DNA of 64,000 bases from Polydactylus sextarius (GCA_016801845.1 CM028921.1:10578775-10642774), one strand, 5' to 3'. Positions 38,201-52,058 are shown, counted from the stretch's first letter. The notes: generated from the sequence alone by a model not told the origin. Program-made: numbers and translations.

Positions 38201-40665
38201 ACAGGTCCAGACGAACGCATTCACCGTGATTTTTGACGAGCACTTCTCCATCCCCATGGAGTCCAGCACTTTGGAGGAGTACAGCCTGCGTTTTGCCGCC
38301 TTCGGTATCGACACAGATGAGAGAAACATCAGTGCGGGTGTAGCAGAGCTCAAACTCTCAGACCTGGACCTGACTATCAGACCGTTCAATGCTTGGCTCT
38401 ACCTTCAAGATGTCAATAAGGTGAAATACAATACAATACATATGCAGCATCTCTCACAGTGAACTGAAACGTCTAACTTCTGTCCACAAAATGTCTAAGA
38501 GAGCATGCTGGTATCTGAGGCCCTCTGCTGGACATTCAGCCAAACTACACTACATCAGCCATACTACATCATCAACAAAATAACTAGCAGAAAAAAAAAA
38601 AATAAATTCAGACAACAGCTCAAGAATATTCATGATTATAGAGAATGAAATGTGTCCCCCGTGGGATAATGATAAGCTTTTATCATGTATAATTATAATC
38701 AAGTAATGGATTACTAATTTTTAAAAAGCTGTTTTGGCTTTGATTGATTCAGTTTATGTTTAAATGACGCAAAACAATTGATCATTAAATCTGCTAATTG
38801 TTAGGTTTATTGTTTTATCCTGTTGTAAAAAGATGAATTAACAGTTTAATAACAAAACAGAATCAGAAAATGTTGAAAAGGGTTTTAAATGTAATATTTC
38901 TTTTATTAATACATGTGTCTATCATAGTCCTTGTTTTAACTTGGACTCATGTAATGTTACAATAAACCTTGTACTTGAACACAGGCTGTCGATGCGGTCG
39001 GGGAGATCCTCTTGTCTCTCAGCTATTTGCCGACAGCAGAGCGTCTCACTGTGGTCGTGGCCAAGTGTAAGAACCTGGTGTGGACCAACGGCAAGAACAC
39101 TGCAGGTCAGAGACGCTGCTTTGTTTGTGTTTTATTAGTGAATGTGATCCAACTCTTTCTCTGCACTGCGGGACACATCTGTCTGTCCCTGCATACATTT
39201 TTCAAAATGACTCAATGAATAAAACACTTAACTGACTTGGTAATAACAGGCTCCCTAAAGACACATTTTTCTGCAGGCGGAGAAGCAGATGGAATTTAAT
39301 TGACTTGTTCATCACACTGAATGTCCACATAAGAGCCACAGCATTGTACCAGTGAAGGTCACCATCTGAAACAATGTCCCCTCTATCCACTCTGTGTGTA
39401 TAAGACTTCAAACCGATCACTCTGTAATGTGGAGTTTCTCGTTCTCATCATCAGATCCGTTTGTTAAAGTTTATCTCCTGCAAGACGGCAGGAAGATCAG
39501 CAAGAAGAAGACTTCCACCAAAAGGGACGACACGAACCCCATCTTCAATGAAGCCATGATCTTCTCTGTTCCCTCCATCGTCCTCCAGGTGAAACACAGA
39601 GTTTCCAAACTATTCCTGAGTGAGGTTTTTAATTAAAGAGGGAACATAGGTCAAAATGAAATTAATCTATTACAAATATTATTAAATCATTAAAAAGACA
39701 GAACGGTTGTGTAGTCATATATAAAACATGCCTGATATGAAAATATAAAAAATTTAAAAAGGATAAAGGTCCCCAAAAAATTTAAATAAAGTTAATTTAG
39801 GTAATCAAATACACAGTAACTAAGACAGATAGTGACAGATAGTAAGGTAGTGATGTAAATCCATCCAGTAGTTACTGAAATATTAAGTAGTGGACAAAAC
39901 AGTAATAAAATTAGTTGTAAAGGTGATGAGTTTGAAAAGTAAAAGCAGTAAAAGTGGTGTAGTGTAACAGGTCCCAGTGTTATTTGGTATCAGGGTTACA
40001 AAGTAGAAATCTGGAAAACACAACTGATAAAACTATGTTTATCTTTCATCATCCAGGTTGCATCTTCATTTCACAATAACTAAACAAACATAACATTCCC
40101 TCTGAGTGTCTGTTTTTTAGATTTAGTACAATAAAAACAGCTAAATTTAACTATTCAACAGTGTAGTAATGTCTCACATTTCTGGTTTACATCGTCTTGT
40201 TTCTTTTGTCAGGTAAGACACACTCCATCATATGCATAAGTGGCAGTGGTGGCTGCTGTGATGTAATGATGACATTGTGTGAATTGCAACATATATCAAA
40301 TGTCTTTAGCAAATCATTCCCAATCTGCAGAAATCTCTGGATTATTTTATTTAAGTATTAAATTCATTTTTAAAGCAAAGCTTTCATCAATAAGTGTCAT
40401 ATCTAATTGTTATGTGACAAACCTGGGTTAAACAATAAGCTGAGTCATGCTCACTTAGCAGTGTTATGTAACCATGTCATACTGTTTGCAGGAGCTTTCC
40501 CTGAGGGTGACAGTGGCCGAGGCCACAGACGACGGCCGGGGCGAGAACCTGGGTCACGTGATCATCGGCCCCGAGGCCAGCGGGATGGGGATCACCCACT
40601 GGAACCAGATGTTGGCCACTCTGAGGAAGCCTGTATCCATGTGGCACCCCCTGCGCAGGATCTAG
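32203..40665 (+). CDS. syt12: synaptotagmin-12 (7 coding exons, 429 aa)
   Basis: Exons 32203-32248, 32887-33080, 33621-34025, 38205-38420, 38985-39105, 39455-39588 and 40492-40665 all have GT/AG borders and join in frame. The product is collinear with vertebrate synaptotagmin-12 (human about 421 residues): a short lumenal N-terminus with SGYHLS, one transmembrane segment at about 25-47 followed by WKLWKSG, a linker with RKPS (Ser99, at the place of the known PKA site), C2A (about 157-280) and C2B (about 290-420) with ILLSLSYLPTAERL and VKVYLLQDGRK, ending WHPLRRI. Known of the family: SYT12 is an atypical synaptic-vesicle synaptotagmin whose C2 domains lack the full set of Ca2+-binding aspartates and which modulates release and long-term plasticity through phosphorylation. 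The start at 32203 is the first ATG of the exon and matches the family N-terminus. Exon 1 begins at 32188 after TTTGCAG. Confidence 0.96.
34026..38204 (+). other. syt12 intron between coding exons 3 and 4
   Basis: A 4.2 kb intron splitting the start of C2A from its second part. It contains poly(T)/poly(A) runs (35121-35138, 35209-35229, 35644-35664), a CT-rich stretch near 35872-35900 and AT-rich sequence. No embedded gene was recognised. The other syt12 introns are shorter and equally plain. Confidence 0.6.
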
Positions 40666-40705
40666 TCTCCTCATGCGCCCCTCGTACACACTAGAACCTA
40701 GTTCA

Positions 40706-40711
40706 AATAAA
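40706..40711 (+). terminator. proximal polyadenylation signal of syt12
   Basis: AATAAA 41 bases after the syt12 stop codon. A second AATAAA at 42560-42565 could serve a longer isoform with a ~1.9 kb 3' UTR. Confidence 0.55.
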
Positions 40712-43700
40712 ACACTTCTGCTTTTTCACGTTCCTTTAACTCTCCTGTCTTTCGGTGCCATGCTCAAATCTGCTGCACTGTTTTAGTGAGATAAGAGTTA
40801 ACACTACGACCCGGAGGAGGAAACTGTGTGTGTTGTGTGTTGAGTAAACACCTTATCTTAATGTATCGGAGGTGAGGAATCTGAAAAGCAAGTGTTTGAC
40901 CCTGAACTGAATGTATCTGAGTGTGTATCGATGAATTATACACTGAAATCCTGTCTTAATTATATGGCTGTGGGTGGTGTTTAATGAAGGAGCAGTCCAT
41001 GTCTCAAACTACTCAACTCACCCCCAGAGAGAAACTAATGAGGTTTAGAGGTCTGTGCTCCCAACATTAGTACAACATCGGGTTGAATCTTGATTCTTTC
41101 TCAAAACACTTGATCAAAAATCTCAGTTTGGACTTTGAAGTAAGTTTTAATTAACCCCCTCAAACTCCCCCTTGTGCATGGTGCCTCCTCTGGTTGTAGC
41201 CTATTATAGCTCTCTAGTGAATGAACGACTGGACAGAGGGGGTCTTTCAGGAATACTTCATTTGTCTTTTTTTTCCGAGCCGATCATCGATTGCGCCTAC
41301 TTGATTGATTTTGTAGCGGTTGTAGAGCCCAGGTTGAGTTAGCTCTATTGGATTTGCTTGTGTAAGTTGTTTATCAGTGAGACTGGCAAATATTAGGGGT
41401 TGTTATATGTTCAGTAACTATTTGTGCTTTTGAAAAAAAAGAAAAGGGAGAAAAAAAGAAAAGAAAAAAAAAATCCAGGTACTCTTATCCAGGTGAAATA
41501 ATTGTAATTTGTAGCAGTTGTTACAGGGTGGCCAAATCCGATGAAATCAGCATATAAATATCATCTCACATTGTTCTATTTTTAACATAATTAATGCAAT
41601 ACTAGTTGCATAAGCATATTTAACTGTGTAAATAGAGTACTACAACAGTCATCTCATTGCCATTTCAGTTTTTTCATAGTATTACACTTTAATAAACATT
41701 AATCTCTCAAGGTCATACACAGCACTATATTTAACACCAGTATTGTTGCTGATCAATGAATTATTATTATTATTACTATTATTAAAACACCTCTGGGAAT
41801 TTAACTTGTGATGTAAAGTATACTAACCCCGTTCAACGGGTTTTACACGTTGTTTTACGTTACGTTTAGAGGAAACACCTTGATATTCTGAGCGAATCAG
41901 TCCGTCTTTCTCACCAGACTCTCGTCACACACGTTTCATTTTAGCTCTTGTCGCTAAGCTACGTTACAGACTTCCTGTTCGCAGCAGTGAAACCAACTGG
42001 AATCTCTTTGCAGCTTGAAGTTTGAGTAGTTATATTGTTTGTTTGTTTTTGTTTTGTTTTTTTCGTTTGTTTGTTTGTTTTTTGTGGTTAAAATGAAGAA
42101 AACGTGGCGAGGCTCTCGTAAAAAGTCAGACTTCAAGGTGGATTTTTATCAGTCTGAGATATTCTCTAAAACATTGTGCAATAGTGCTGTTTTGTTGTAA
42201 CTTTTGGATGTGAATTATCATGTGAAATATCTGCTAAATCTAAAAGTATCATCAGCCTTTATGTATTATTGTGTATTGTTTTTCAGCAGAATCTATATAT
42301 TTTTTTCTTTTTTTTTGTTTTTGATCAAGATCTGATCACATTTCTTCAACCTCACTTTGAAAAGTTCAGTCACACCTGTGGACATATAATAGACAATATT
42401 TCCTACTGTGCCAAATAATGAAGCAATATTTTCATTTACAATCAGCATTTGCATTCGACTCAACAAAGCTGTAGCCTACATTCAACCATGCATGAAGTTA
42501 TTTAGCACTTGATGTGAATGTGCCTCAAGAATACAGTGTATTGTGTGAATGCTGTTTGAAATAAAAGCAATTCAACAGTAATAGACTGACGGGTCGGTTG
42601 TCAGGTGGGGGCTGATCGGAGGTCTGTACTACGGAGCAGGATCTGTGGGGTGAGTTTTCATTCTCATGAGGCTCATTTGCTTTTTAAATAACCACAAAAC
42701 ATGATGCTAAACCTCTAACCTGCATGTTAACTTCAGAGGATTAGATCAAAACTTGTTAACAACAAACTACTCAACAATAGGATCGATGGAAAACATTCTA
42801 CAGCAGCCTAACATGGACAAAAGCATTTATTACGCATTAACGAATCATTATGAGAATTGTTAATAAAATACACGATAATTTAATTTTATTTTACACTGTG
42901 ATTGTTTGGTTATTTTACCAGAGAATTATCCTGGATATGTTGAACCTGTTTCATCCTACTGACCCAAGAAATGGCTTGAATCTGGAAAAAAAAAAAACAC
43001 TTGTCTCACTCTCCTGCAAGACATTCTTCAACGCTACAGGTGAAATAACATGTAGGCTGCAAGTTTGTTTGACAATATAACCCACAATGGCTCCTTTTAG
43101 AGGATTAAATAATAGGTTTAATCTGCAGAAAGAATAAATTAGTATCATGTTTAATTTCAGATCTGTGGAAAATACTAAATCTACATTTGTACAACACAAA
43201 ACTGCGCTAACATTCCAACTAACTGCATCGTTTTAGTCATTACAAGATGCAGGAATAATGTAATTCTGAAAAACACATTTAAAGACACTAGTTCCTTTAG
43301 TTTGCTTTAAAGTTGTGTTTAATGAAATTGTTTCCCCTTTTTCCTTTGTATTCAGTAATTTATACACATACAACCTTTTTCATTATTCCAAACCTTTTAT
43401 TATTATTTATTGTTATTATTTTCATAATTATCAATACAGAGAATTTGACTATTATATAATTATAAAACCTTTGAAATTGATTGTTCATTATAAAAATAAA
43501 AAAAAAAAAATACTGAAAAACGATGTATTAACATATTAAAATAAGTATAGCCTCAAACAACGTTTACTTTTATAGACAACCAGTAAAACCTGTCTCACGT
43601 GAAAACAGTTAATTACTTGTGTAAATTGCAAGACGTAAGGTATAACTAGTTAGTTTTCAGAATTATTTTTGCTGCATCATCTTGCAAAAGAAAAGAAAAG

Positions 43701-43754
43701 AAACGATCTTTGATGTTTTTTTCTCCTTATCCTCAAAAGTAGGTCAGGTTGTTC
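40712..43754. other. syt12 distal 3' region and spacer before catalase
   Basis: AT-rich sequence with A-rich stretches (41432-41473), T-rich stretches (42025-42080) and an AATAAA at 42560-42565. One exon-like segment sits at about 42605-42649: a CAG on the left, an in-frame reading WGLIGGLYYGAGSV, then GTGAGT on the right. I could not link it to any gene. Confidence 0.45.
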
Positions 43755-43926
43755 CTTTCAGCCAATCAGAGGAGAGGGTGTCCCGAAGGGGGCGTGGCCA
43801 CGTTGACCAAAGTCCAGGAAGATTCTATGAACGCACCGGGAAGAGACGCAGCGCTTTTGTTATTTTGTCTGCGACAACTTGTGCACAGTTTGCTGCTCAG
43901 ACGTCTGTCAGCGCATATCTGTCGAC
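43755..43926 (+). promoter_or_regulatory. catalase promoter and 5' UTR
   Basis: A CCAAT box at 43762-43766 (GCCAATCAGA) and a GC box (GGGGGCGTGGCC) around 43788-43799 lie 125-165 bases before the catalase ATG, and the local CpG content rises. No TATA box is seen. CCAAT/GC-box, TATA-less control is usual for vertebrate catalase; use of these particular sites is inferred. Confidence 0.55.
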
Positions 43927-46900
43927 ATGGCTGAGAACAGGGATAAAACTACCGATCAGATGAAGATGTGGAAGGAGAACCGAGGCGCTCAGGTTTGTAT
44001 TTGCTTCGTTTTAATCGAGATATCTCGCTGCGCAGCGTTGCTTGACTTCACATGATATGGGTGAGAGGTCGTTTGAGGCAAATGGTCCAAGCTACAAACC
44101 TGAAGCTAGCAACATGAATTTAACTACTTACGCAGACACGCTAACGTTTTCTAAAACTAAAACTAGCCATTTGTGTTGTTTTATACGCAGAAATCCCTAT
44201 AGTAAAGATCTTGTTAGCAAAGCTACCAACGGTTGTTTGCTAATGTCTAAAGCTAAATTAGCTTCCTGAGAGAAACCAAACACAAAACCAGCAGCTGTTT
44301 CTCTCTGAATAAACATGCAAACAGCTAAAATGCCTTTAAGGTGAGAAGTCCAATGTAAATACATGAAGTAGGTCATTGGTTCAGAGACATATAAGTGCAT
44401 GAACTTCAACCCTGTCAGTTATGTAACCACAGCACAGCAAACACTTCAAAATTTACATTTATTGAAGCTGCATGTATTTGGTTTCTACTTGTCTCAGTAC
44501 AGTTTGTATTTTTGCACAAATTGATATTATTTTTGTAAGTTTTTTTATTATGTTGTTTTTGTTTTTTCCATCAGAGGCCAGACACACTGACCACAGGTGC
44601 CGGCCACCCTGTTGGAGACAAGCTGAACCTGCAGACCGCAGGACCGCGGGGTCCTCTGCTGGTCCAGGATGTGGTCTTCACTGACGAGATGGCCCACTTC
44701 GACCGCGAACGAATCCCAGAGAGAGTGGTGCATGCTAAAGGAGCAGGTGAGTGATTTGACATCTGCTCATCTCATCATGGAGTAAGAAAACAACATCACG
44801 ATTCAAGGAAGTGTCTGTTGCAGTCTTTATCATATGAAATTCTTTTCTCAGAGAGGTAATTATCTCACATGTTCAAGCTAAAGCTTATGAACAACTCAAG
44901 CTGCATTAACCTGCCAAAGTCAACATAACTGACCAGAAAAAAAGTAGGCTAAACACAATTTAGGGTCATTGTTGTTGGTGAATTAGTTCTAGTTGAATGT
45001 TAATCTTTGCAGGTTTTTCAGATCTTCAAAACTGGACAGATGCCGAACAAACGACCTCCTCTGGAAGGGACTGAATTCTTTTCACTGCTTGATGTTGTGT
45101 AGGAAAATGTAACTAGTTGGAGCAGTCAGCTATGAATATATGAACCATTGACACGTCTTATTGTATTTCCTCCATGCTACAGGAGCGTTTGGCTACTTTG
45201 AGGTAACTCATGACATCACCCGCTACTGCAAAGCCAAGGTGTTTGAGCATGTTGGCAAAACCACACCCATCGCTATCCGCTTCTCCACTGTGGGTAAGAA
45301 AGAACTGCAATGTGTTTTATTATCAATTACAATTTACCTCTTTTTTTTATAAGCTATCAAAATTCTGTTTTTCATTATTATGTCAAAGAAGAGATGATTT
45401 TCCATTCCTGTATGAGCATAGTATTGTGGAAATACTGTAATTACACATATGTATATATAAAATGAGAGCACCTGTAGTTAAACTTTAGGCTAATTTTATG
45501 GCTACTGGTTGTAAAATGGCACCACACCAGAGTTATCTCTGGTCAACAGGTTGGAGGCCCCTTCATTGGCACACTCATTGGCTTGGATGGTCAAAAAGAT
45601 TAGTACAAGTGGGACTTAAAGTTGGATAGTGCCACTTTGAGTCTTAAGTTGTATTTTCCGCAGAGTTTTGTAAAACTGTACACATTATATCGGCTGAGAT
45701 CACAGCTCCAAACACCACCGCTTTCCCTCTAACTCATACTAAACTATTTTGACAAATGAGGCTTAAAATTTACAACAAGTCAAAGGTAAAAAGCCTGTGA
45801 ACGGTAAAATGTCATTTCTTATTTGCATCATGTTCCAGCGGGAGAGTCAGGATCAGCAGACACAGTGAGAGACCCCCGAGGCTTCGCTGTGAAGTTTTAC
45901 ACTGAAGAAGGAAACTGGGACCTGACAGGAAACAACACCCCCATTTTCTTCATCAGAGACGCGCTGCTGGTGAGTGTGAATTAAAGATTCATAGTATTTT
46001 TGTCAACATAAATTAAATTTAAAAACATATCATAACAATGACGTGTCTTTCACCCCAACGCAGTTCCCGTCCTTCATCCACTCTCAGAAGCGTAATCCAC
46101 AAACCCACATGAAAGATCCTGACATGGTGTGGGACTTCTGGAGCCTGAGGCCTGAGAGTCTGCATCAGGTCACTACTTTCGACATGAAATAAATTCTATT
46201 CTGAAGCAATTTATTGTTTTAATGTACTGTTGACCTTACAGTAGTTTATGTCAACAGCATCAGCTACCACTGACTTATCATCATCACGTGTCCTTGTGTC
46301 TCCTGTGCAGGTGTCGTTCCTGTTCAGTGATCGAGGTTTGCCCGATGGCTACAGGCACATGAACGGCTACGGCTCTCACACCTTCAAACTGGTCAATGCT
46401 GATGGAGAACCTGTCTACTGCAAGTTCCACTATAAGGTCTAATTTAGCTCAGTTCTTCTCACAGATCATCCTTGCTATAATGATCGTTTACTTATGTTTA
46501 AACGTCATGTTTTTTAGACTGATCAAGGAATAAAGAATCTGACAGTGGAGGAGGCCGACCGCCTGGCATCCACCAATCCAGATTATGCTATTGGAGACCT
46601 GTTTAATGCCATTGCCAATGGAAACTACCCATCCTGGACCTTTTACATCCAGGTCATGACCTTTGAACAGGCTGAGAGGTTCCAGTTCAACCCCTTCGAT
46701 CTTACCAAGGTACAGTATCCTTCCACAGTCATAAAAATACACAAGATGAAAGTTACTTGCTCATTACTTGTTGGATTGTATTTCAGTGTGTCCGTAAGAA
46801 ACGAAATACTTTGTGAGAAAGTTTATATTTGCAGATACTGATAAATGTAGATAATTTTTTGTCCTATAATGTCTCAAACTTTGTACAGACTGGAATAACA

Positions 46901-49900
46901 CCACTGTAAAATTGAAAAATTTTACCCCTACTCAGTTTTCACCTGGGGGTTGTAGCTTAGTGTAGAGCTTTGCTTTACTTGTAGAGTAGCTGTTTTCACG
47001 TGACAGTGCTGTGCTGCACAGTTCCCCATCCCTCTGCCCCCTCTCCCACACAGCACATCTCTGCAGACAGACACACACAGTGACCCCACTAAATATGGCG
47101 GGTAAAGTCAGTCATATGAGACCAATGCAAATAAGTAAAAAAAAAAAAAAAAATTGCATATTGGCCGTGGATCACTAATACTTATGAAAATTGCTGTGAT
47201 TTCTAAAAGTGCATTTATCTATCAATGACTTAAAAAAAAAACAAAAAAAAAAAAAACGTTGGCTGATTAGTTGATTAAGTTGGAGTGGAGGAGACTTACA
47301 AATTAATTACATATTTGAAAAATCTCTTTTTCACCAATGAAGTGAAATGATGAAAAATTAAGCAGTGAGTACATACAGGAATTTATTGGCACGATGGTTT
47401 TATGAGTAAATGGAAAATCTGTTAATGAATTGCACGTCCCTGAGCTGTAAAATGTTCATCTGGAGAAGCCGAACTTGGCAGCCTCATCTTTATAGCACTT
47501 CGCTTTGGACTGTGATCACAACTAAATTATGACAACCATCAACCTTCAACCATCCAGTTAATAAAAGAAAGTGTTTCTGATGACGATTGGTGACAGTATT
47601 TTATTTAGGGGCCAGAATCTGATTTTTATACAAATATTAAAAGAGGAATGAAAACACGCATGTGTCAAATACTTCCCAGAGTGTCATTTAAGTATTTGAT
47701 TTCAGCTAATGGAGTTTTCTCATTTAGGTTTGGTCACATAAAGAATACCCTCTGATCCCCGTGGGCAGGCTGGTTCTCAACAGAAACCCAGTGAACTATT
47801 TTGCAGAAGTGGAGCAGATCGCCTTTGACCCGAGCAACATGCCACCAGGCATCGAACCGAGTCCTGACAAGATGCTGCAGGTAACACCTTCACGTTTTTT
47901 TTCAGACTAAAAAAGTGACCAGATGTTTAAAATCTTTATGTTGTTTATGTTTAACATGTAATATTTTTCAAATTGGCATGTTTTCACCCTCTTAGCACAA
48001 CTAATGTTGGAGTAATTGCTCGTAATAAAATACTGAAAGCAGATTTAATCTGGTTTTGTTCTCTGTTAAAAAAAACCCTACTTGTTTAATTATCTTTAGT
48101 AACCGTACATTTCCACCTCCATTACGCTGTGATTGGTCAGTTGTGTGGAACAAAACAGGAAGGGACTGAATTTGTTATTGTTTGTCACAGAACTCACAAC
48201 CTGTTTGTAATTTTGAAATGTGCCATGTGTTTGTCCAGGGTCGTCTCTTTTCCTACCCAGACACCCATCGACACCGTCTGGGAGCCAACTACCTGCAGAT
48301 CCCCGTCAACTGTCCCTTCAGGGCCCGTGTGGCCAACTACCAGCGTGACGGCCCGATGTGTATGTTTGACAACCAAGGTCAGTCTGCGTCTGTTTTTGTC
48401 AACATACAATAAAACACAGAAACCTCAAGCAATAGGCAACATGTCTGATATGTATGTATATGGATTAAATATGTCCTGCCTTGTGTGGTCTCAATACAAA
48501 TGCGGTCTGGTTTTGAATATGATGTGGGCTTGTCTTAAGATCGGAGTTTCTGACTCTGACTATGTAATAAACATCAGTTCAACAAAATATCAGTTACAGC
48601 AGTGAGACTTTTACATTTTGAATCATTTTATTTCGGTCTTAAGTAAAAAACTTATACACCTGCAATACCACGAGTTGGCCAGATGGTGTCACTATTTGAA
48701 CTCTTTCTAGAGATATATGTGTTGGAGTAACAGTAGTAAACAGTAGTTTTTTTTTTTATTATTATTTACATACATTATTTAAACTGCATTAAATGTATGT
48801 TATGGTATAGATAACTGTGATAACCCTAGTTTGTTTTCTTCATATCTGACTCGCTGGGGTTTTGTGTGTCTGTCCTCTAGGTGGAGCTCCAAACTATTAT
48901 CCCAACAGCTTCAGCGCCCCTGAGACGCAGCCTCAGTTTGTGGAGTCCAAGTTCAAGGTGTCTGCAGATGTGAGCCGTTACAACAGCGCAGATGAAGATA
49001 ATGTCACACAGGTAAATAAAACAGCACATTTATTATTTGTGGCCGAACCAGTTGTGTTTACAAGCTTATTAACATGTGCGTTTTTGGTTTTTGTTATTAC
49101 AATTTATATTAACTCACACACTTCCCAACTGGACAGAATATTAGAATGACCTATATACCAGTAAACATCTTTCATGCAAACTTCTTTCAATAGTCTGTTA
49201 TAACTGCCTAAATGCAGTTTACAGTACACTGGGTTTTTAAATATGGGTTCAGTTCTCCTGATTGATGTGCGCTTTAGTGATAGTAATGAATTTAAAAGCA
49301 TGATGAATTTATTACTGAATTGTTTTTGATGATAAAGCGGCCTGTCTGCCTGTTTGATTGCAGGTTCGTACCTTCTATACTCAAGTGCTGAACGAGGAGG
49401 AGCGTCAGAGACTGTGTCAGAACATGGCGGGGGCCCTGAAGGGAGCCCAGCTCTTCATCCAGAAACGCATGGTGAGTCCAAATCTATATATCACTGCAGT
49501 GGCCTTGTGTGTGACCAAGTTTGTAGCTTTCTAGGTCACATTTATGCTCCGCTACCACACTTTAACACATCAGCTCTAAACAGCCAGCAGTGGCTCCTGA
49601 GCTCTACCTCCTGAGCTGTAGCTGTCCCCTTAAATAAATTAAATTAAACCACAGGGCTTCCTGAGCACACCACACCGCACTGTATGCACCAGGGAGTCTG
49701 CATGTAGAATGTCTGTGGTAATGTGGGTTGGTATAGCACAGAGCAGTTTCAGCATGCTTTAGGGTTAGGCTGTTTCATTTACAAAAAGCCTTGATGCACC
49801 AGCAGAGAAATGAAGGTACAAACACCAAAATAAGTTTAATAAACACATTAGAAGGAAGCAACATAAATAAATAAAAATAACTTTTTAACTGCCTTGAAAT

Positions 49901-50827
49901 AGTGACTTAGGTCACCTATTATGTAAACTATTAATTTGACAGTATAGTCACTGAATCTTGACTGATCTTTGATCTACAATCACAACAGTGTTCAGCTTTC
50001 AGTCGTTTTCTGTATTTGTAAAAACAGATAATCTGTTTATTTTCATCATTAAGTCATTGAGTGACTTATTAGCAATAATAAGATTAGGTAAGAAAAACAA
50101 GTTGAAGGAAAGTTGATGTATAAAGTTCACTGTTGTCTGCACATTTGTAATTAAACCCTTGTCAGTAAAATTACTTTATGTTTTTGTGTTACGCATCTTA
50201 ACCCAAACCTGTTGTTTTTGCTAATGTGCGGTGGCTTTAGTCATGATGAACTAATTACAAAGATGTTTGAGAAAAGTCACTGTGGCTTTCTGTGGAAGTG
50301 GAGGTTGTGTCACAGTTTTCACTTTGCACGAAAATATCCAACAAACATTGAGGTGTTGTCAACATAAAAGACTTAAATCTAATGATGAGAAACTTGTTCA
50401 AGTCTTGTTCACAGTTTTACTGTGTAAAGAGTTCACATATGTTTCATGACCTTTTTAAGTTTGATTGCCTGGTCTTTTCTGCAGGTGGAGAACTTGAAGG
50501 CCATCCATCCAGACTATGGGAACAGGGTTCAGACTCTTCTCAACAAGTACAATGCAGAGGCCCAGAAGGTAAAAACATTAGTCAAAGGCAAATAAAATGC
50601 AAATGCAAACACAAATTTTTCTTCTGGGGTCTTGTGTTCTGCTGTATTACATCATTTCCTCAGTTAACTATTCGTTACAATACTATTCTGTATAGCATAT
50701 TCTGTATAAAATTAAATGGTTAATCCAGTCTTTTCTGTCTTTTCCATGTCGTCTTCCTCAGAACACAAACGTTCGTGTTTACAGTCGTCCAGGAGCCTCG
50801 TCCATCGCTGCTTCCTCCAAGATGTGA
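43927..50827 (+). CDS. cat: catalase (13 coding exons, 527 aa)
   Basis: Exons 43927-43992, 44575-44746, 45183-45293, 45839-45969, 46064-46168, 46311-46436, 46518-46709, 47728-47880, 48239-48377, 48881-49011, 49364-49471, 50485-50568 and 50762-50827 join in frame to 1584 bases, the same 527 residues as human catalase. The enzyme is a peroxisomal haem tetramer converting hydrogen peroxide to water and oxygen. Seen: active-site signature IPERVVHAKGAGAFG with His75, Asn148 in LTGNN, haem-ligand signature RLFSYPDTHRHRLGANY with Tyr358, and the C-terminal helices. The C-terminus SSKM resembles a non-canonical PTS1 (SKL-like); mammalian catalase also uses a weak PTS1. No frameshift or missing catalytic residue is seen. 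I found no AATAAA in the few hundred bases after the stop. Confidence 0.98.
46710..47727 (+). other. catalase intron 7
   Basis: About 1 kb with two A-rich runs (47137-47153, 47230-47256). No other feature recognised. Intron 11 (49472-50484) is also about 1 kb and plain. Confidence 0.6.
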
Positions 50828-51584
50828 TGCCTGAAACTGGAGCCCATATTTTCATTTCTCTGAGAGCAAATACACTTATATGATAACTAACTGCTAGTAC
50901 CAGTGATAAGATTCTACATTTCTTTCACAAAAAAGATGAAAATACTACCTTTTGTTGGTAGAGTTTGGATTGGTTCACTTTCATATCAGTATGAATAAGT
51001 GATTGCTGACAAAATTCACATAACTGATAGCAAATTCTTATGATGTGAATTTATCTTGATTTAAGTAACTGAAAGAAAAATCCAACATGGACGACATACA
51101 AGCTTTGCATTTTGATCCAATGACGTTACACAAATGAATCCCATCTGCTGTGAAGTAACATAAAGAGTGATGACTGTTTCCGCTGGTTCCTCAGGTTGTC
51201 TCTGTACTACTACATCATTAAGATCCAAGTCTTTTCTGTAGGTAAAGTTTAAGCGAAAATATCTGGACTTGAATATGCAAAATTGTGATGTGGCGTGATG
51301 AGTGAAACATTTACCTTACAACTAAAATACACTTCTGTGCCTTTTGTTCTGTACAAAAAAGAAAAAAATAACTACAATATACAAGTGACTTTACGCTCTA
51401 ATCTTAAATGATCCATGATTAATTAGTGTTTTTGATTTGACTGATGAGTTATAATCTGACAAAATGCCCCTGTGGGTCCTCTTGGGTTAATTGTTTTAGT
51501 CCAAAATGTGCAAAACGTGGCAAAGTCAGATGGTATCTGACTTTCCAGAGTTCAGTAGTATCATGTTAGTCACTTTTGTTTTGT
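50828..51584 (+). other. catalase 3' UTR / downstream region
   Basis: AT-rich sequence after the stop codon with no canonical AATAAA that I could find and no other gene. The transcript may use a variant signal or extend into the repeat that follows. Confidence 0.4.
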
Positions 51585-52058
51585 GAGACCACAAAGGTCA
51601 ACAGGAAGCAGACACATTGAAATCAATTCTTTAAGCTGTCTACCCTGAATTTTCATGTAACATTTCTATTTTTCTGTTTATAAACTCTAAGAAGTGATCC
51701 TGATGTGCATGTAACTGATTTTTTAATTGATGTTCACCTTGTGCACTTAATTCAGCTGAGTTGTGTATTTAATATCTGTATTAATTCATTTATTATAAAT
51801 GTTTATCTGCAGCTTTCACTTGGCTCCATTTCTTTCTCTACTGTCTTGTAAAACAGGTTCACGTCTTCATGGATCTTTTGTATGTGAAGTGAAATGTAAC
51901 TGTAAACAAGTAACACAACAACAGATCAAATCTGACAATAATGCGTTTCCTGCTACACATCTGACAAACAATGAGCTTCTACTGAATTCCTGTAAATCTG
52001 CCCCCCTGTAGTTTACTTGTACACTGAGATTTTATACTCCTGTTCAGTTTGCTATGAA
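51585..52058 (+). repeat. direct repeat, copy 1 (upstream of the IFITM array)
   Basis: Diverged but collinear with 58616-59072. Shared blocks include TGTAACATTTCTATTTTT, GTGAAGTGAAATGTAACTGT, CAACAGATCAAATCTGACA and ACAATGAGCTTCTAC, then CTGTAGTTTACTTGTA. Same orientation in both copies, bracketing the IFITM genes and the LINE fragment. Confidence 0.8.

Noticed and set aside
42091..42135. Short ATG frame MKKTWRGSRKKSDFK followed by GTGGAT
   Set aside because: Basic and only 15 codons with a weak donor; it most likely lies in the distal syt12 3' region.
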